From: Microbacterium aurugineum
GTDB taxonomy: Bacteria; Actinomycetota; Actinomycetes; Actinomycetales; Microbacteriaceae
Assembly: GCF_023101205.1 (NCBI RefSeq)
Contig: NZ_CP078078.1
Location: 1,612,001 to 1,676,000, forward strand
Direction: 5' to 3'
Length of the DNA stretch: 64,000 bases
Part shown: piece by piece, positions 8,670-15,840 of the stretch
Layout of the letters: each line of letters starts with the position of its first letter
Position numbering within the stretch: the stretch's first letter is position 1
The notes under the pieces: model-generated
Seen by the model: only the letters and a program-made list of their open reading frames with translations
Told to the model about the DNA's origin: nothing
Database searches by the model: none
Made by a program: the position numbers and the translations under genes

Positions 8670-10022
8670 TCAGCCCCCGAGAGCGCTCAGCCAGGCGCGA
8701 CGAGCCTCGAGGGCGTCCGTCGCTTCCTTCGCGGCCTTCTTGTCACCGGCCTTCTCGGCTGCGGCCACCTCGGCCTCGAGCTTCTCGATGGCCTCGAGCA
8801 GCTGCGAGCTCATGTCGTTCGCGCGCGCCTTGGTCTCGGGGTTGTTCTTCTTCCAGTCGACGTCCTCGCGGGCCTTGAGCGCCTGCTCGATGGTGCGGAG
8901 CTTGTCGTCGAGAGCACGCTCCTTCTCGCGGGGGAAGATACGACCGATCTCATCCCACTGCCGCTGGATACGCGTGAGAAGGGCGCGAGCGCGCTTGATG
9001 TTCGACTCGTCAGCGACAGCCTTGGCCTCTTCGAGGAGAGCTTCGCGTGCTTCGATCTTCGGCGCGGACTCGGCTTCCTCGGCGGCGGACTGTTCCGCGC
9101 GGGCGGCATACAGGGCGTCGCCTGCAGCCTTGAACCGGGCCCAGAGTGCGTCGTCCGCCTTGCGTCCTGCGCGTCCGGCGGCCTTCCACTCGTCGAGCAG
9201 AGTGCGGTACGCCGGAATGCCGTCCGTTCCGCGCGGGGCGAGAGCCTCGGCGCGCTCGACGAGACGTGTCTTCGCGTCGCGAGCGAGCTTGTGCGCATCG
9301 TCGAGCTCCGAGTAGAAGGCCCGGCGCTGCTTGTCGACCACGGCGCGTGCGTCTCGGAAACGCTTCCACAGCTGCTGCGAAACGCCCTTCGACAGACGAG
9401 GGCCGTTCTGCTGCTGGGCCTGCCAGGCGTCGAACAGTTCCCCGAGCTCGGCGGTCACCTGCTTCCACTGCACCTTGCTGAGATCGCGGGCGGCGATCGC
9501 CTCCGCCTTCTCCACCAGGGCGGTGCGCTCGGCGATCGCCTGGTCGACGAGCGCCTTGGCCTGTTGTGCCTCCTGCTCGGTGGCCTCGGACAGTGAAGAG
9601 GTGAGGGCGTTCAGGCGGTCGCGGAGTCCTTCGAGGTCGCCGACCGCGGCGGCATCCGTCGCTTCATCGATCAGGTGACCCGCCTGCTTGACGAGGTCGG
9701 CGGCCGATGCGCCACCGGACTGATGGCGCTGTTCGAGCGTGTGCACCTTGAAAGCGATGTCGTCGAACTTGCGCACGAAGTAGGCGAGAGCCTCCTCCGG
9801 TGTGCCGTCGGGGTACTGTCCGACGACGCGCCAGGCGTCGCCTTCGCGGACCTCGACGGTTCCGTCGTCGGAGACGCGGCCCCATTCGGCGGATGTCGAC
9901 GATGCGGCCGGCACCGAGGCGACGGGCGCGACGGCGGCCGGCGTCGGCGCCTTTCGCGGCATCGGCACGGCGGGCGGTCCGGGGACGGGGGGAGTCGGCT
10001 TCGAAGGCTCGGTGGCAGACAC
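8670..10022 (-). CDS. DUF349 domain-containing protein
   Basis: A 450-residue cytoplasmic protein with a Pro/Ala-rich N terminus (about residues 1-45), a short beta segment (VSDDGTVEVREGDAWRVVGQYPDGTPEEAL), then repeated three-helix DUF349 modules rich in Glu, Lys, Arg and Ala. Repeat hallmarks include WKQVTAELGELFDAWQAQ, LWKRFRDARAVVDKQR and LLDEWKAAGRAGRKADDALWARFKAAGD. The molecular role of DUF349 proteins is not established; the sequence suggests extended coiled-coil or helical-bundle architecture. The GTG start is supported by AAGGAG (minus strand, 10034-10029) with 6-base spacing. The gene next to rel is a recurring actinobacterial arrangement. Confidence 0.88.
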   Translation of the reverse strand: MSATEPSKPTPPVPGPPAVPMPRKAPTPAAVAPVASVPAASSTSAEWGRVSDDGTVEVREGDAWRVVGQYPDGTPEEALAYFVRKFDDIAFKVHTLEQRHQSGGASAADLVKQAGHLIDEATDAAAVGDLEGLRDRLNALTSSLSEATEQEAQQAKALVDQAIAERTALVEKAEAIAARDLSKVQWKQVTAELGELFDAWQAQQQNGPRLSKGVSQQLWKRFRDARAVVDKQRRAFYSELDDAHKLARDAKTRLVERAEALAPRGTDGIPAYRTLLDEWKAAGRAGRKADDALWARFKAAGDALYAARAEQSAAEEAESAPKIEAREALLEEAKAVADESNIKRARALLTRIQRQWDEIGRIFPREKERALDDKLRTIEQALKAREDVDWKKNNPETKARANDMSSQLLEAIEKLEAEVAAAEKAGDKKAAKEATDALEARRAWLSALGG

Positions 10023-10072
10023 GTGATTCTCCTTGCGCGGTAGGGCCGCGGGAGGCGGAAAGGACGAGGCTC

Positions 10073-10078
10073 AGCCTA
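10073..10078 (-). promoter_or_regulatory. -10 hexamer TAGGCT for the DUF349 gene
   Basis: On the minus strand TAGGCT lies about 50 bases before the GTG start at 10022. The predicted leader contains the AAGGAG ribosome-binding site. Confidence 0.45.
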
Positions 10079-10125
10079 GTACGCCCGAGCACCGGGGGTG
10101 AGGCCGTCGTGCCCGATGCCGCGTC

Positions 10126-10186
10126 GTTACCGTTCTGTGAGCAGAAAGTTCGACGGAGGAAACATTCGACGTCACCTCCGGGAAAC
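10126..10186 (+). promoter_or_regulatory. GlnR-like tandem box array, 11-bp phased
   Basis: Six pentamers follow each other on one face of the helix: GTTAC (10126), GTGAG (10137), GTTCG (10148), GAAAC (10159), GTCAC (10171) and GAAAC (10182). They are separated by 6 bases, except one gap of 7. The last two, GTCAC-N6-GAAAC, match the actinobacterial GlnR box gTnAC-N6-GaAAC exactly; the first four fit less well. The array ends 10 bases before the -10 hexamer of a NirB-like gene, a classical GlnR target class. Function is inferred. Confidence 0.5.
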
Positions 10187-10196
10187 ACGACGCTCC

Positions 10197-10202
10197 TATC
10201 GT
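10197..10202 (+). promoter_or_regulatory. -10 hexamer TATCGT for the NirB-like gene
   Basis: TATCGT lies about 36 bases before ATG 10239. The intervening leader carries CAGGAG as ribosome-binding site. The GlnR-like array occupies the -35 region and beyond. Confidence 0.45.
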
Positions 10203-10238
10203 CACCAGGACGACAGTCTTCCGGTCGACAGGAGCACG

Positions 10239-12113
10239 ATGAACGGCACGGCACCCGCGGCGAGCGAGATCCTGATCGTCGGAGCGGGTGTCGCAGCCCA
10301 TCGGTTCGTCGAACAGCTGCTCCGCGATCCCGATGCGCCGGTGCGGGTGACCGTCATCGGTGACGAAGGATCGGGCCCGTACGACCGCTCGGCGCTGGTA
10401 CGCGTGTTCTCGGGTGTCGGTGCGGAGGAGATCCAACTCGAGCGAAGCGTGTTCCGCGACGACCGGGTTCGGCTGATCCGCGACGACCGGGTTCTCCGGA
10501 TCGACCCTTCGGGACACACGGTGCGGACGCGAGCACGGCGCACCTACGCCTACGACACGCTCGTGTTGGCGACCGGTTCCTTCGGGGCGAAGGTCGCCGT
10601 GGACGGCGCGAACCTTCCCGGGTGCTTCGGGTTCCGCACCGTCGAAGACGTCGAGGCGATCCGAGCGTTCGTGGGGTCGAGGTCCCGGGAACTCGGGCGT
10701 CCCTTGCGCGGGACCGTGGTCGGTGCGGGGTTGCACGGTCTTCAGGCCGCCGAGGCGTTGAACGAGCTGGGGGTCGACACGACGGTGATCGAGTTCTCGG
10801 ACCGCGTGATGCCCCGCCAACTCGATCGGTCGGCCTCAGCCGTGGTGCAGGGCGTCTTCCGAAAACGAGACATCCCGGTGCGCACGGGCGTCCGCACGAC
10901 GCGACTCGATCCGGACGAGTCGGGCTCGGTCGCCTCGCTGGAGTTTCAGGACGGCTCGTTCCAACGCGCCGACGTGGTGGTGTTCACCGTCGGGGTGCGT
11001 GCCCGCGATGAGCTCGCTCGCAACGCCGGTCTCGGTGTGCATCCTGAAGGGGGCGTGCTCGTCGACGAAAGAGGTGAGACCTCGGTTCCGAGCATCCTCG
11101 CGATCGGAGAGGTGGCGCGCCTCGAAGGACGAGGCCCCGGGTACGTCGGCGCGGTGCGGGTCACGGCTGACGTCGCCGCAGCGCACGTGCGAGGCAGGGA
11201 CGCACGTCTCCCTCGCGACCTCGAAGGCGGGAACGTCGCGGTCGCCGGGGTCGACATCGCGACGTTCGGCGATCCGCTCGCCTCGCCGGCGTCCGCGGTC
11301 GAGATCGTCACGCACGATGATCCCCAGGCGGGGATCTATCGCAAGCTCGTGGTCTCCGACGACGGACGCACGGTGGTCGGGGGGATCCTGGTCGGCGACA
11401 CGAGCGGGTATGCGGCGCTCCGGGCCCTGGTCGGAGAAGCGTGGCGGCCCGCTCACGCCGCACGCCTGCTCTCGGCGGTCGGCGGCTCGGATGCTGTGGA
11501 GAACTGCGATCACGCCACCCTGAGCGCGCACGACCTCCTTGCTACCGCGGCTGGAGCCGGCGAGGCGACGTTCACGTCGATCCGCGACCGTTTCGGCTTC
11601 GCACGTGGCTGTCGGCGATGCACACTGGCGATCGCTCGAGTTCTCCTGCAGATCGCCGTCCAGCGGGATCTCCGGCATGCGACGGCGGCGCCCGAGGCGC
11701 AGAGGGAGGGTCACAGCCGGGTCCTGGCGGACGGAACGCACGTCGTCTCTCCGGTGATGCGCGACGGCACGCTCACCCCGAAGGAGCTGCTGGCCATCGG
11801 GGAGCTCGCCGAGCGGTACGGATTGCGAGCACGGATCACGGACGCGAGGATCGAGTTGCGAGGGGTGCGGACCGAGCACCTGCAGTCCGTGCGTGCCGGT
11901 CTGGCTGCGGCGGGACTCGCGTCGGCGTCAGGCGCCGGCGAACAAGCGGTGCTCCTCGTCGCCGAGGATCTGCCGCGGCTGGACGGTCCGCGCGTGGCAT
12001 CGGACGTGCAGGAGAAGGGCCTGCCGCATCAGGGGAAGCCGGGGAAAGCTCGCGCGGGCGAGGGGAGCGCCCGCCGAGTGCCGCTTCGTCGAGTGGGGAG
12101 TCCTGCCTCATGA
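10239..12113 (+). CDS. NirB-like FAD/NAD-dependent oxidoreductase lacking the siroheme domain
   Basis: A 624-residue flavoprotein built like the front of assimilatory nitrite reductase NirB (usually about 850 residues). It has an FAD-binding motif (EILIVGAGVAAHRF), LVLATGS, an NAD-binding motif (TVVGAGLHGLQAAEALNELG) and the second FAD segment ending SVPSILAIGEVA. A BFD-like [2Fe-2S] region follows with only three Cys (C423, C458, C461), then one ferredoxin-like half-domain of nitrite/sulfite reductases (RDGTLTPKELLAIGELAERYGL). The siroheme/4Fe-4S half is absent, so nitrite reduction by this protein alone is unlikely. ATG 10239 has CAGGAG upstream. The stop overlaps the next start (ATGA). 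Confidence 0.8.
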   Translation: MNGTAPAASEILIVGAGVAAHRFVEQLLRDPDAPVRVTVIGDEGSGPYDRSALVRVFSGVGAEEIQLERSVFRDDRVRLIRDDRVLRIDPSGHTVRTRARRTYAYDTLVLATGSFGAKVAVDGANLPGCFGFRTVEDVEAIRAFVGSRSRELGRPLRGTVVGAGLHGLQAAEALNELGVDTTVIEFSDRVMPRQLDRSASAVVQGVFRKRDIPVRTGVRTTRLDPDESGSVASLEFQDGSFQRADVVVFTVGVRARDELARNAGLGVHPEGGVLVDERGETSVPSILAIGEVARLEGRGPGYVGAVRVTADVAAAHVRGRDARLPRDLEGGNVAVAGVDIATFGDPLASPASAVEIVTHDDPQAGIYRKLVVSDDGRTVVGGILVGDTSGYAALRALVGEAWRPAHAARLLSAVGGSDAVENCDHATLSAHDLLATAAGAGEATFTSIRDRFGFARGCRRCTLAIARVLLQIAVQRDLRHATAAPEAQREGHSRVLADGTHVVSPVMRDGTLTPKELLAIGELAERYGLRARITDARIELRGVRTEHLQSVRAGLAAAGLASASGAGEQAVLLVAEDLPRLDGPRVASDVQEKGLPHQGKPGKARAGEGSARRVPLRRVGSPAS

Positions 12114-12868
12114 CCCCGGTGACCGGTCGACGCCCGCCGCTCGCGGGATGCAGGATCATCGTGTCGGATGATGCGAGATCTGCGGAGCCCCCGCGCGATG
12201 GGGTTGCCGACGGACGATCGGAAGGTCTCATCGGGGTGTTGACGGATGCGGGGGCGGCGTTGTTCCGCGTCGCGGTGCCGCGAGGGGGCGCGCGGACGTC
12301 CGCCTCGCTGCGGAGCGTCGTCCAACGTGCGGCGCGAGGCGGGATCGACGCCGTGCTGTTCCTGGCCCCGACAGCTCCCTGGCTCGAGACGGCCGAGAGC
12401 ACAGGAGCGCTCGAGGCCATCCGCCGAAGATCGGATTCGGGGAGGTTGCTGCTCGGAGCGCTCCATCGGGAAGATGAGGACCGACTGCGCCTCGCCGGCC
12501 TCACCGTGATGCGCACGGAGGGATCGAGCGTCACAGCACTCGCCCGGGGGGTGGTCGCGCACTACGACAGCGGTACGGCAGCGCTGGTCACCGACGCGGG
12601 CCGCCTCGAGGTCCGCAGCGGTGGTGTCGTCGTCGACGAGCGGTTCATCCCCCTCTCTCGTGGGGCCACGGGCGTCATGGAAGCGCTGTTCCTCGCAGGT
12701 GGTCGGGTCCTCTCGCGCGCCGAACTCGGCCGAGGTCTCCCGGGTGGGGAACGCAGCGGCCGGGCGGTGGAGGTCGCCGTGGCGCGCCTTCGCGAGTCGC
12801 TCGACGGTATCGATCTGGTGCAGACCGTCGTCAAGCGCGGCTATCGCTTGGCCGTCACCGAGCAGTGA
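12110..12868 (+). CDS. HemD-like/winged-helix regulator coupled to the NirB-like gene
   Basis: The C-terminal ~95 of 252 residues form an OmpR-type winged-helix DNA-binding domain (RFIPLSRGATGVMEALFLAGGRVLSRAEL, then AVEVAVARLRESLDG and VVKRGYRLAV). The N-terminal ~150 residues look like a shortened, diverged uroporphyrinogen-III synthase (HemD) fold, with ARGGIDAVLFLAPTAPWLE and LAGLTVMRTEGSSVTALARGVV. HemD/winged-helix hybrids of about 380 residues occur beside nitrite-assimilation genes in other actinobacteria. The start codon overlaps the NirB-like stop (ATGA), so the two are translationally coupled. A regulatory rather than enzymatic role is inferred; the HemD assignment is only moderately secure. 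Confidence 0.7.
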   Translation: MTPVTGRRPPLAGCRIIVSDDARSAEPPRDGVADGRSEGLIGVLTDAGAALFRVAVPRGGARTSASLRSVVQRAARGGIDAVLFLAPTAPWLETAESTGALEAIRRRSDSGRLLLGALHREDEDRLRLAGLTVMRTEGSSVTALARGVVAHYDSGTAALVTDAGRLEVRSGGVVVDERFIPLSRGATGVMEALFLAGGRVLSRAELGRGLPGGERSGRAVEVAVARLRESLDGIDLVQTVVKRGYRLAVTEQ

Positions 12869-12869
12869 T

Positions 12870-12885
12870 CAGGTCGCGGAACCTG
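12870..12885 (+). terminator. Short hairpin between convergent genes
   Basis: CAGGT and ACCTG pair around a 6-base loop, in the 17-base gap between the ends of two convergent genes. It could serve both as a weak bidirectional terminator. The short stem and lack of a T-tract make this tentative. Confidence 0.3.
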
Positions 12886-13188
12886 CTATCCGGCCGGGGT
12901 GTCGGAGGGGAGCGGCGTGGGAGTCTCCGACGGGGCGTCCGTGGGAGGGGTCGTCGGTTCCACGGTGGGAGCGGGCGTGGGTTCCGGCTCGGGTGCGGTG
13001 ACCTGTGCATGCACGACCTGGCTACCGATCGCGGCGACGACGATGAGGCTCGCGGCGACCGCGGCGATCGTGTTGTCCCGGACGCGACGACGGATCTGGC
13101 CCTCGTGCCACTGCGTGCGCGCGGCGTGCAGCCGTGCGCGCTCGGCTGACGTGCGCGACTGTGCCTTCTTGGAACCGCGTGCGGCCAT
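12886..13188 (-). CDS. Small membrane protein with Pro/Thr-rich extracytoplasmic tail
   Basis: A 100-residue protein of unknown function. The first 38 residues are strongly basic and predicted helical (SKKAQSRTSAERARLHAARTQW, HEGQIRRRVRDN). One membrane helix follows (about residues 41-61, IAAVAASLIVVAAIGSQVVHA), then a tail of about 38 residues made almost only of Pro, Thr, Glu, Ser and Ala. This gives a type II-like topology with the tail outside. The longer open frame upstream was trimmed because GGGAG lies 9-13 bases before ATG 13188. It is divergent from rarA. Confidence 0.7.
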   Translation of the reverse strand: MAARGSKKAQSRTSAERARLHAARTQWHEGQIRRRVRDNTIAAVAASLIVVAAIGSQVVHAQVTAPEPEPTPAPTVEPTTPPTDAPSETPTPLPSDTPAG

Positions 13189-13232
13189 GCCTCGATCTCC
13201 CATCCCGACGTCATGACACGACGTCGCCTGAG

Positions 13233-13238
13233 AGCCTA
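13233..13238 (-). promoter_or_regulatory. -10 hexamer TAGGCT for the small membrane protein gene
   Basis: On the minus strand TAGGCT lies 44 bases before ATG 13188, in the 103-base divergent intergenic region shared with rarA. Confidence 0.4.
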
Positions 13239-13279
13239 CCGGGATGCGCGCGGTCGCCCGAAGTGTCCGAGCCCGCCGG

Positions 13280-13285
13280 TAGCCT
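13280..13285 (+). promoter_or_regulatory. -10 hexamer TAGCCT for rarA (leaderless type)
   Basis: TAGCCT is followed by exactly 6 bases and then the rarA ATG at 13292, predicting a leaderless mRNA. Confidence 0.5.
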
Positions 13286-13291
13286 GGATGG

Positions 13292-14674
13292 ATGACGTCC
13301 CCCGCCGCGCTGCTCTCCGGGCAGACGCCCCTCGCCGTGCGCATGCGCCCGGTCTCCCTCGATGAGGTCGCGGGGCAGCGTCATCTTCTGCGAGCCGGTT
13401 CCCCCATCGTCGCCCTCGCCGACCCGCAGGCGACCTCGCCGGGTGCCGTGTCGATGATCCTGTGGGGCCCACCGGGCACGGGCAAGACCACGCTCGCTCA
13501 GGCCATCGCACGGTCCTCAGGGCGCCGCTTCGTCGAGCTCTCGGCGATCACCGCCGGTGTGAAGGACGTCCGCGAGGTGATGCAGGAGGCGATCACGCAG
13601 CGCGATCTTTACGGGCAGACGACGATCCTCTTCCTCGACGAGATCCACCGCTTCACCAAGGCGCAGCAGGACGCGCTGCTTCCCGGCGTCGAGAACGGTT
13701 GGGTCATCCTGATCGCGGCGACGACCGAGAACCCCTCCTTCTCGGTGATCTCGCCGCTGCTGTCGCGCTCCTTGCTGCTCACGCTCCAGCCCCTCACCGA
13801 TGAGGACATCGGGGTGCTCGTCGATCGTGCGGTGACGGACGCGCGGGGGCTGAACGGCGCCGTGGTCCTGAGCCCCGAGGCGCGTGCATCTTTGATCCGG
13901 CTCGCGTCGGGGGATGCCCGGCGTGCCCTCACGGGTCTCGAAGCAGGCGCGGCGGTCGCTGTCTCGCACGCGGCCGACACCGGCGAAGAGGACGAGTCGG
14001 ACGACGGAGCCGCAGCGGCGCATGCGTCGTCGGGCGCCGCGGAGATCACCGCCGACCACATCGCGCAAGCCGTCGACAAGGCTCTGCTGCGATACGACCG
14101 TCAGGGTGACGAGCACTACGACGTCATCAGTGCGTTCATCAAGTCGATCAGAGGATCCGACCCCGATGCCGCACTTCACTACCTCGCTCGCATGATCGAA
14201 GCAGGGGAGGACCCCCGCTTCATCGCTCGGCGTCTTGTCATCTCGGCCTCGGAAGACGTGGGCCTCGCCGATCCCCAGGCTCTCGGCATCGCCGTCGCGG
14301 CGGCAGATGCGGTCGCCTTCATCGGCATGCCGGAGGGGCGCATCCCGCTCGCTGAGGCGACGGTGTATCTCGCGACCACGGCGAAGTCCAATGCGGCCTA
14401 CGTGGGCATCGACGCGGCGATCGCCGACATCCGCTCCGGCGGGTTCGGACGGGTGCCGCTGCACCTGCGCGATGCCCACTATCCGGGAGCGAAGCGTCTC
14501 GGACACGGCAAGGGATACGTGTACTCCCACGACAGCGAGTACGGCGTGGTGCCGCAGCAATACCTGCCCGACGAGCTCGACGGCAAGCACTACTACGAGC
14601 CGAAGAATCTCGGTGCTGAGCGTGACATCGCCGCGCGACTCGAGCGCATCCGCCGCATCCTCGGCGACCGCTGA
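13292..14674 (+). CDS. rarA: Replication-associated recombination protein A (RarA/MgsA)
   Basis: RarA is a clamp-loader-related AAA+ ATPase that acts at stalled forks. The 460-residue protein begins with the RarA signature [21 protein letters not shown] and has Walker A ([13 protein letters not shown]), Walker B ([10 protein letters not shown]) and sensor 1 ([11 protein letters not shown]). Downstream are the C-terminal tetramerisation segments ([34 protein letters not shown] and [11 protein letters not shown]). An acidic, Ala-rich insert (about residues 225-250) is lineage-typical padding. The start follows a leaderless-type promoter. rpsD lies downstream with its own promoter. Confidence 0.95.
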   Translation: MTSPAALLSGQTPLAVRMRPVSLDEVAGQRHLLRAGSPIVALADPQATSPGAVSMILWGPPGTGKTTLAQAIARSSGRRFVELSAITAGVKDVREVMQEAITQRDLYGQTTILFLDEIHRFTKAQQDALLPGVENGWVILIAATTENPSFSVISPLLSRSLLLTLQPLTDEDIGVLVDRAVTDARGLNGAVVLSPEARASLIRLASGDARRALTGLEAGAAVAVSHAADTGEEDESDDGAAAAHASSGAAEITADHIAQAVDKALLRYDRQGDEHYDVISAFIKSIRGSDPDAALHYLARMIEAGEDPRFIARRLVISASEDVGLADPQALGIAVAAADAVAFIGMPEGRIPLAEATVYLATTAKSNAAYVGIDAAIADIRSGGFGRVPLHLRDAHYPGAKRLGHGKGYVYSHDSEYGVVPQQYLPDELDGKHYYEPKNLGAERDIAARLERIRRILGDR

Positions 14675-14705
14675 GCCGCCACGCAGCTGCGGAACCGCGA
14701 TCTGT

Positions 14706-14711
14706 TAGACT
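14706..14711 (+). promoter_or_regulatory. -10 hexamer TAGACT for rpsD
   Basis: TAGACT about 145 bases before the rpsD GTG would start a transcript near 14718 with an unusually long leader for this window. Confidence 0.5.
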
Positions 14712-14717
14712 TGAGCG

Positions 14718-14855
14718 GCTCGAAACCGAGTTTTCGGGCATCTCCTCGTTCACACCCCACCTTGCTGGCGCCCCGGCGTGCGCTCCAAGGCAGAACGCGG
14801 ACGATACGTCCGTGAGTCGTGAAAGACGCGACCACGTCATCGGAAGGAAAGCTTC
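14718..14855 (+). promoter_or_regulatory. Long 5' leader of rpsD, possible S4 autoregulatory site
   Basis: About 138 bases without an open frame lie between the predicted transcription start and rpsD. They contain a perfect hairpin, CGGACG-ATA-CGTCCG (14798-14812), and the ribosome-binding site GGAAGGAAAG. Ribosomal protein S4 often represses its own mRNA by binding the leader. Whether this leader is such a site cannot be decided by eye. Confidence 0.3.
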
Positions 14856-15485
14856 GTGACCACGAAGTCCCAGGACCGTCGCAAGGTTCGTCTGAGCCGC
14901 GCCCTCGGTATCCCGCTCACCCCGAAGGCCGCCCGCTACCTCGAGAAGCGTCCCTACGCTCCCGGCGAGCACGGCCGCACCAAGCGCAAGGCAGACAGCG
15001 ACTACGCCGTCCGTCTGCGTGAGAAGCAGCGTCTTCGCGAGCAGTACGGCATCCGCGAGAAGCAGATGCGCAACACGTTCAACGAGGCCCGTCGTCACGA
15101 CGGCCTGACCGGTGAGAACCTGGTCGAGCTCCTCGAGATGCGTCTCGACGCTCTGGTTCTGCGTTCGGGCTTCGCCCGCACCACCGCGCAGGCTCGTCAG
15201 CTCGTCGTGCACCGTCACATCCTCGTCGACGGCCAGCTCGTCGACCGCCCGTCCTTCCGCGTGAAGCCGGGTCAGCTCATCCACGTCAAGGCCAAGAGCG
15301 AGGGCACCGAGCCCTTCCAGGTGGCAGCAGCCGGCGGTCACGCCGAGGTTCTGCCCCCCGTTCCCGGCTACCTCGAGGTCGAGCTCGACAAGCTCCAGTC
15401 GCGTCTTGTCCGTCGCCCGAAGCGCGCCGAGGTCCCCGTGACCTGTGAAGTGCAGCTCGTCGTCGAGTACTACGCAGCTCGCTGA
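14856..15485 (+). CDS. rpsD: 30S ribosomal protein S4
   Basis: S4 is a primary binding protein that nucleates assembly of the 30S body and binds the 5' domain of 16S rRNA. The 209-residue protein carries DRRKVRLSRALGIPLTPKAARYLEKRPYAPGEHG and the S4 RNA-binding domain (RLDALVLRSGFARTTAQARQLVVHRHILVDGQLV). The N terminus lacks the zinc-binding Cys cluster found in some S4 paralogues. The start is GTG 14856 after GGAAGGAAAG. It stands alone between rarA and alaS rather than in the S13-S11-S4-rpoA operon, with its own promoter and a strong terminator. Confidence 0.97.
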   Translation: MTTKSQDRRKVRLSRALGIPLTPKAARYLEKRPYAPGEHGRTKRKADSDYAVRLREKQRLREQYGIREKQMRNTFNEARRHDGLTGENLVELLEMRLDALVLRSGFARTTAQARQLVVHRHILVDGQLVDRPSFRVKPGQLIHVKAKSEGTEPFQVAAAGGHAEVLPPVPGYLEVELDKLQSRLVRRPKRAEVPVTCEVQLVVEYYAAR

Positions 15486-15507
15486 TACAGCGAAAGAGCA
15501 ATCAGGC

Positions 15508-15536
15508 AGGAGGCGTCGGGATTCCCGACGCCTCCT
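15508..15536 (+). terminator. Intrinsic terminator after rpsD
   Basis: The 14-base arms AGGAGGCGTCGGGA and TCCCGACGCCTCCT are perfectly complementary with one unpaired base between them (an actual loop of a few bases). TGTCGTTT follows. It closes the monocistronic rpsD transcript. Confidence 0.8.
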
Positions 15537-15548
15537 GTCGTTTCCGCA

Positions 15549-15554
15549 TACGAT
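15549..15554 (+). promoter_or_regulatory. Candidate -10 hexamer TACGAT upstream of the 62-residue gene and alaS
   Basis: TACGAT lies just after the rpsD terminator and 43 bases before ATG 15597. It would restart transcription into the small membrane gene and alaS. Confidence 0.4.
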
Positions 15555-15596
15555 GGTGACACCGCGCCTTCGCGGGTCAAAGGCAAGGATGACGAC

Positions 15597-15785
15597 ATGA
15601 AGAACGTGCTGTGGTTCCTGATCGGTGTGATCGGCGGCTTCGTCGCGGCTCACTTCATGAACAAGGACCCGCGTGGTCACGACATCCTCGCTGAGGTCGA
15701 CGCCCGGATCAACGGATTCACCGCGATCCTCGGCGACGCCTACCGCGAGCAGGAGGCACGGCTCACGGAGCCGGGCGACAACTGA
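15597..15785 (+). CDS. Small single-pass membrane protein preceding alaS
   Basis: A 62-residue protein, recognisable as a conserved hypothetical of actinobacteria that sits just before alaS. It has one N-terminal membrane helix (about residues 3-21, NVLWFLIGVIGGFVAAHFM), then a short charged amphipathic segment (DPRGHDILAEVDARINGFTAILGDAYREQEARL). AAGGA lies 7-11 bases before ATG 15597. Function is unknown. It is probably cotranscribed with alaS, whose ATG is 55 bases downstream. Confidence 0.75.
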   Translation: MKNVLWFLIGVIGGFVAAHFMNKDPRGHDILAEVDARINGFTAILGDAYREQEARLTEPGDN

Positions 15786-15840
15786 ACCACCGCAGCAGCG
15801 CCCCGGCGCGGCATCTTCACGCAAGGACACCCGGCACTCT

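Noticed and set aside
10098..10238. N-terminal extension of the NirB-like protein
   Set aside because: It would run through the GlnR-like array and the -10 hexamer and encodes an Arg/Ser-rich segment; ATG 10239 has a good ribosome-binding site.
13189..13344. Longer N terminus for the small membrane protein on the minus strand
   Set aside because: It would overlap the rarA start and promoter, while ATG 13188 has GGGAG at proper spacing.
15786..15840. T-box leader before alaS
   Set aside because: Only 55 bases, with no T-box core sequence and no specifier stem.
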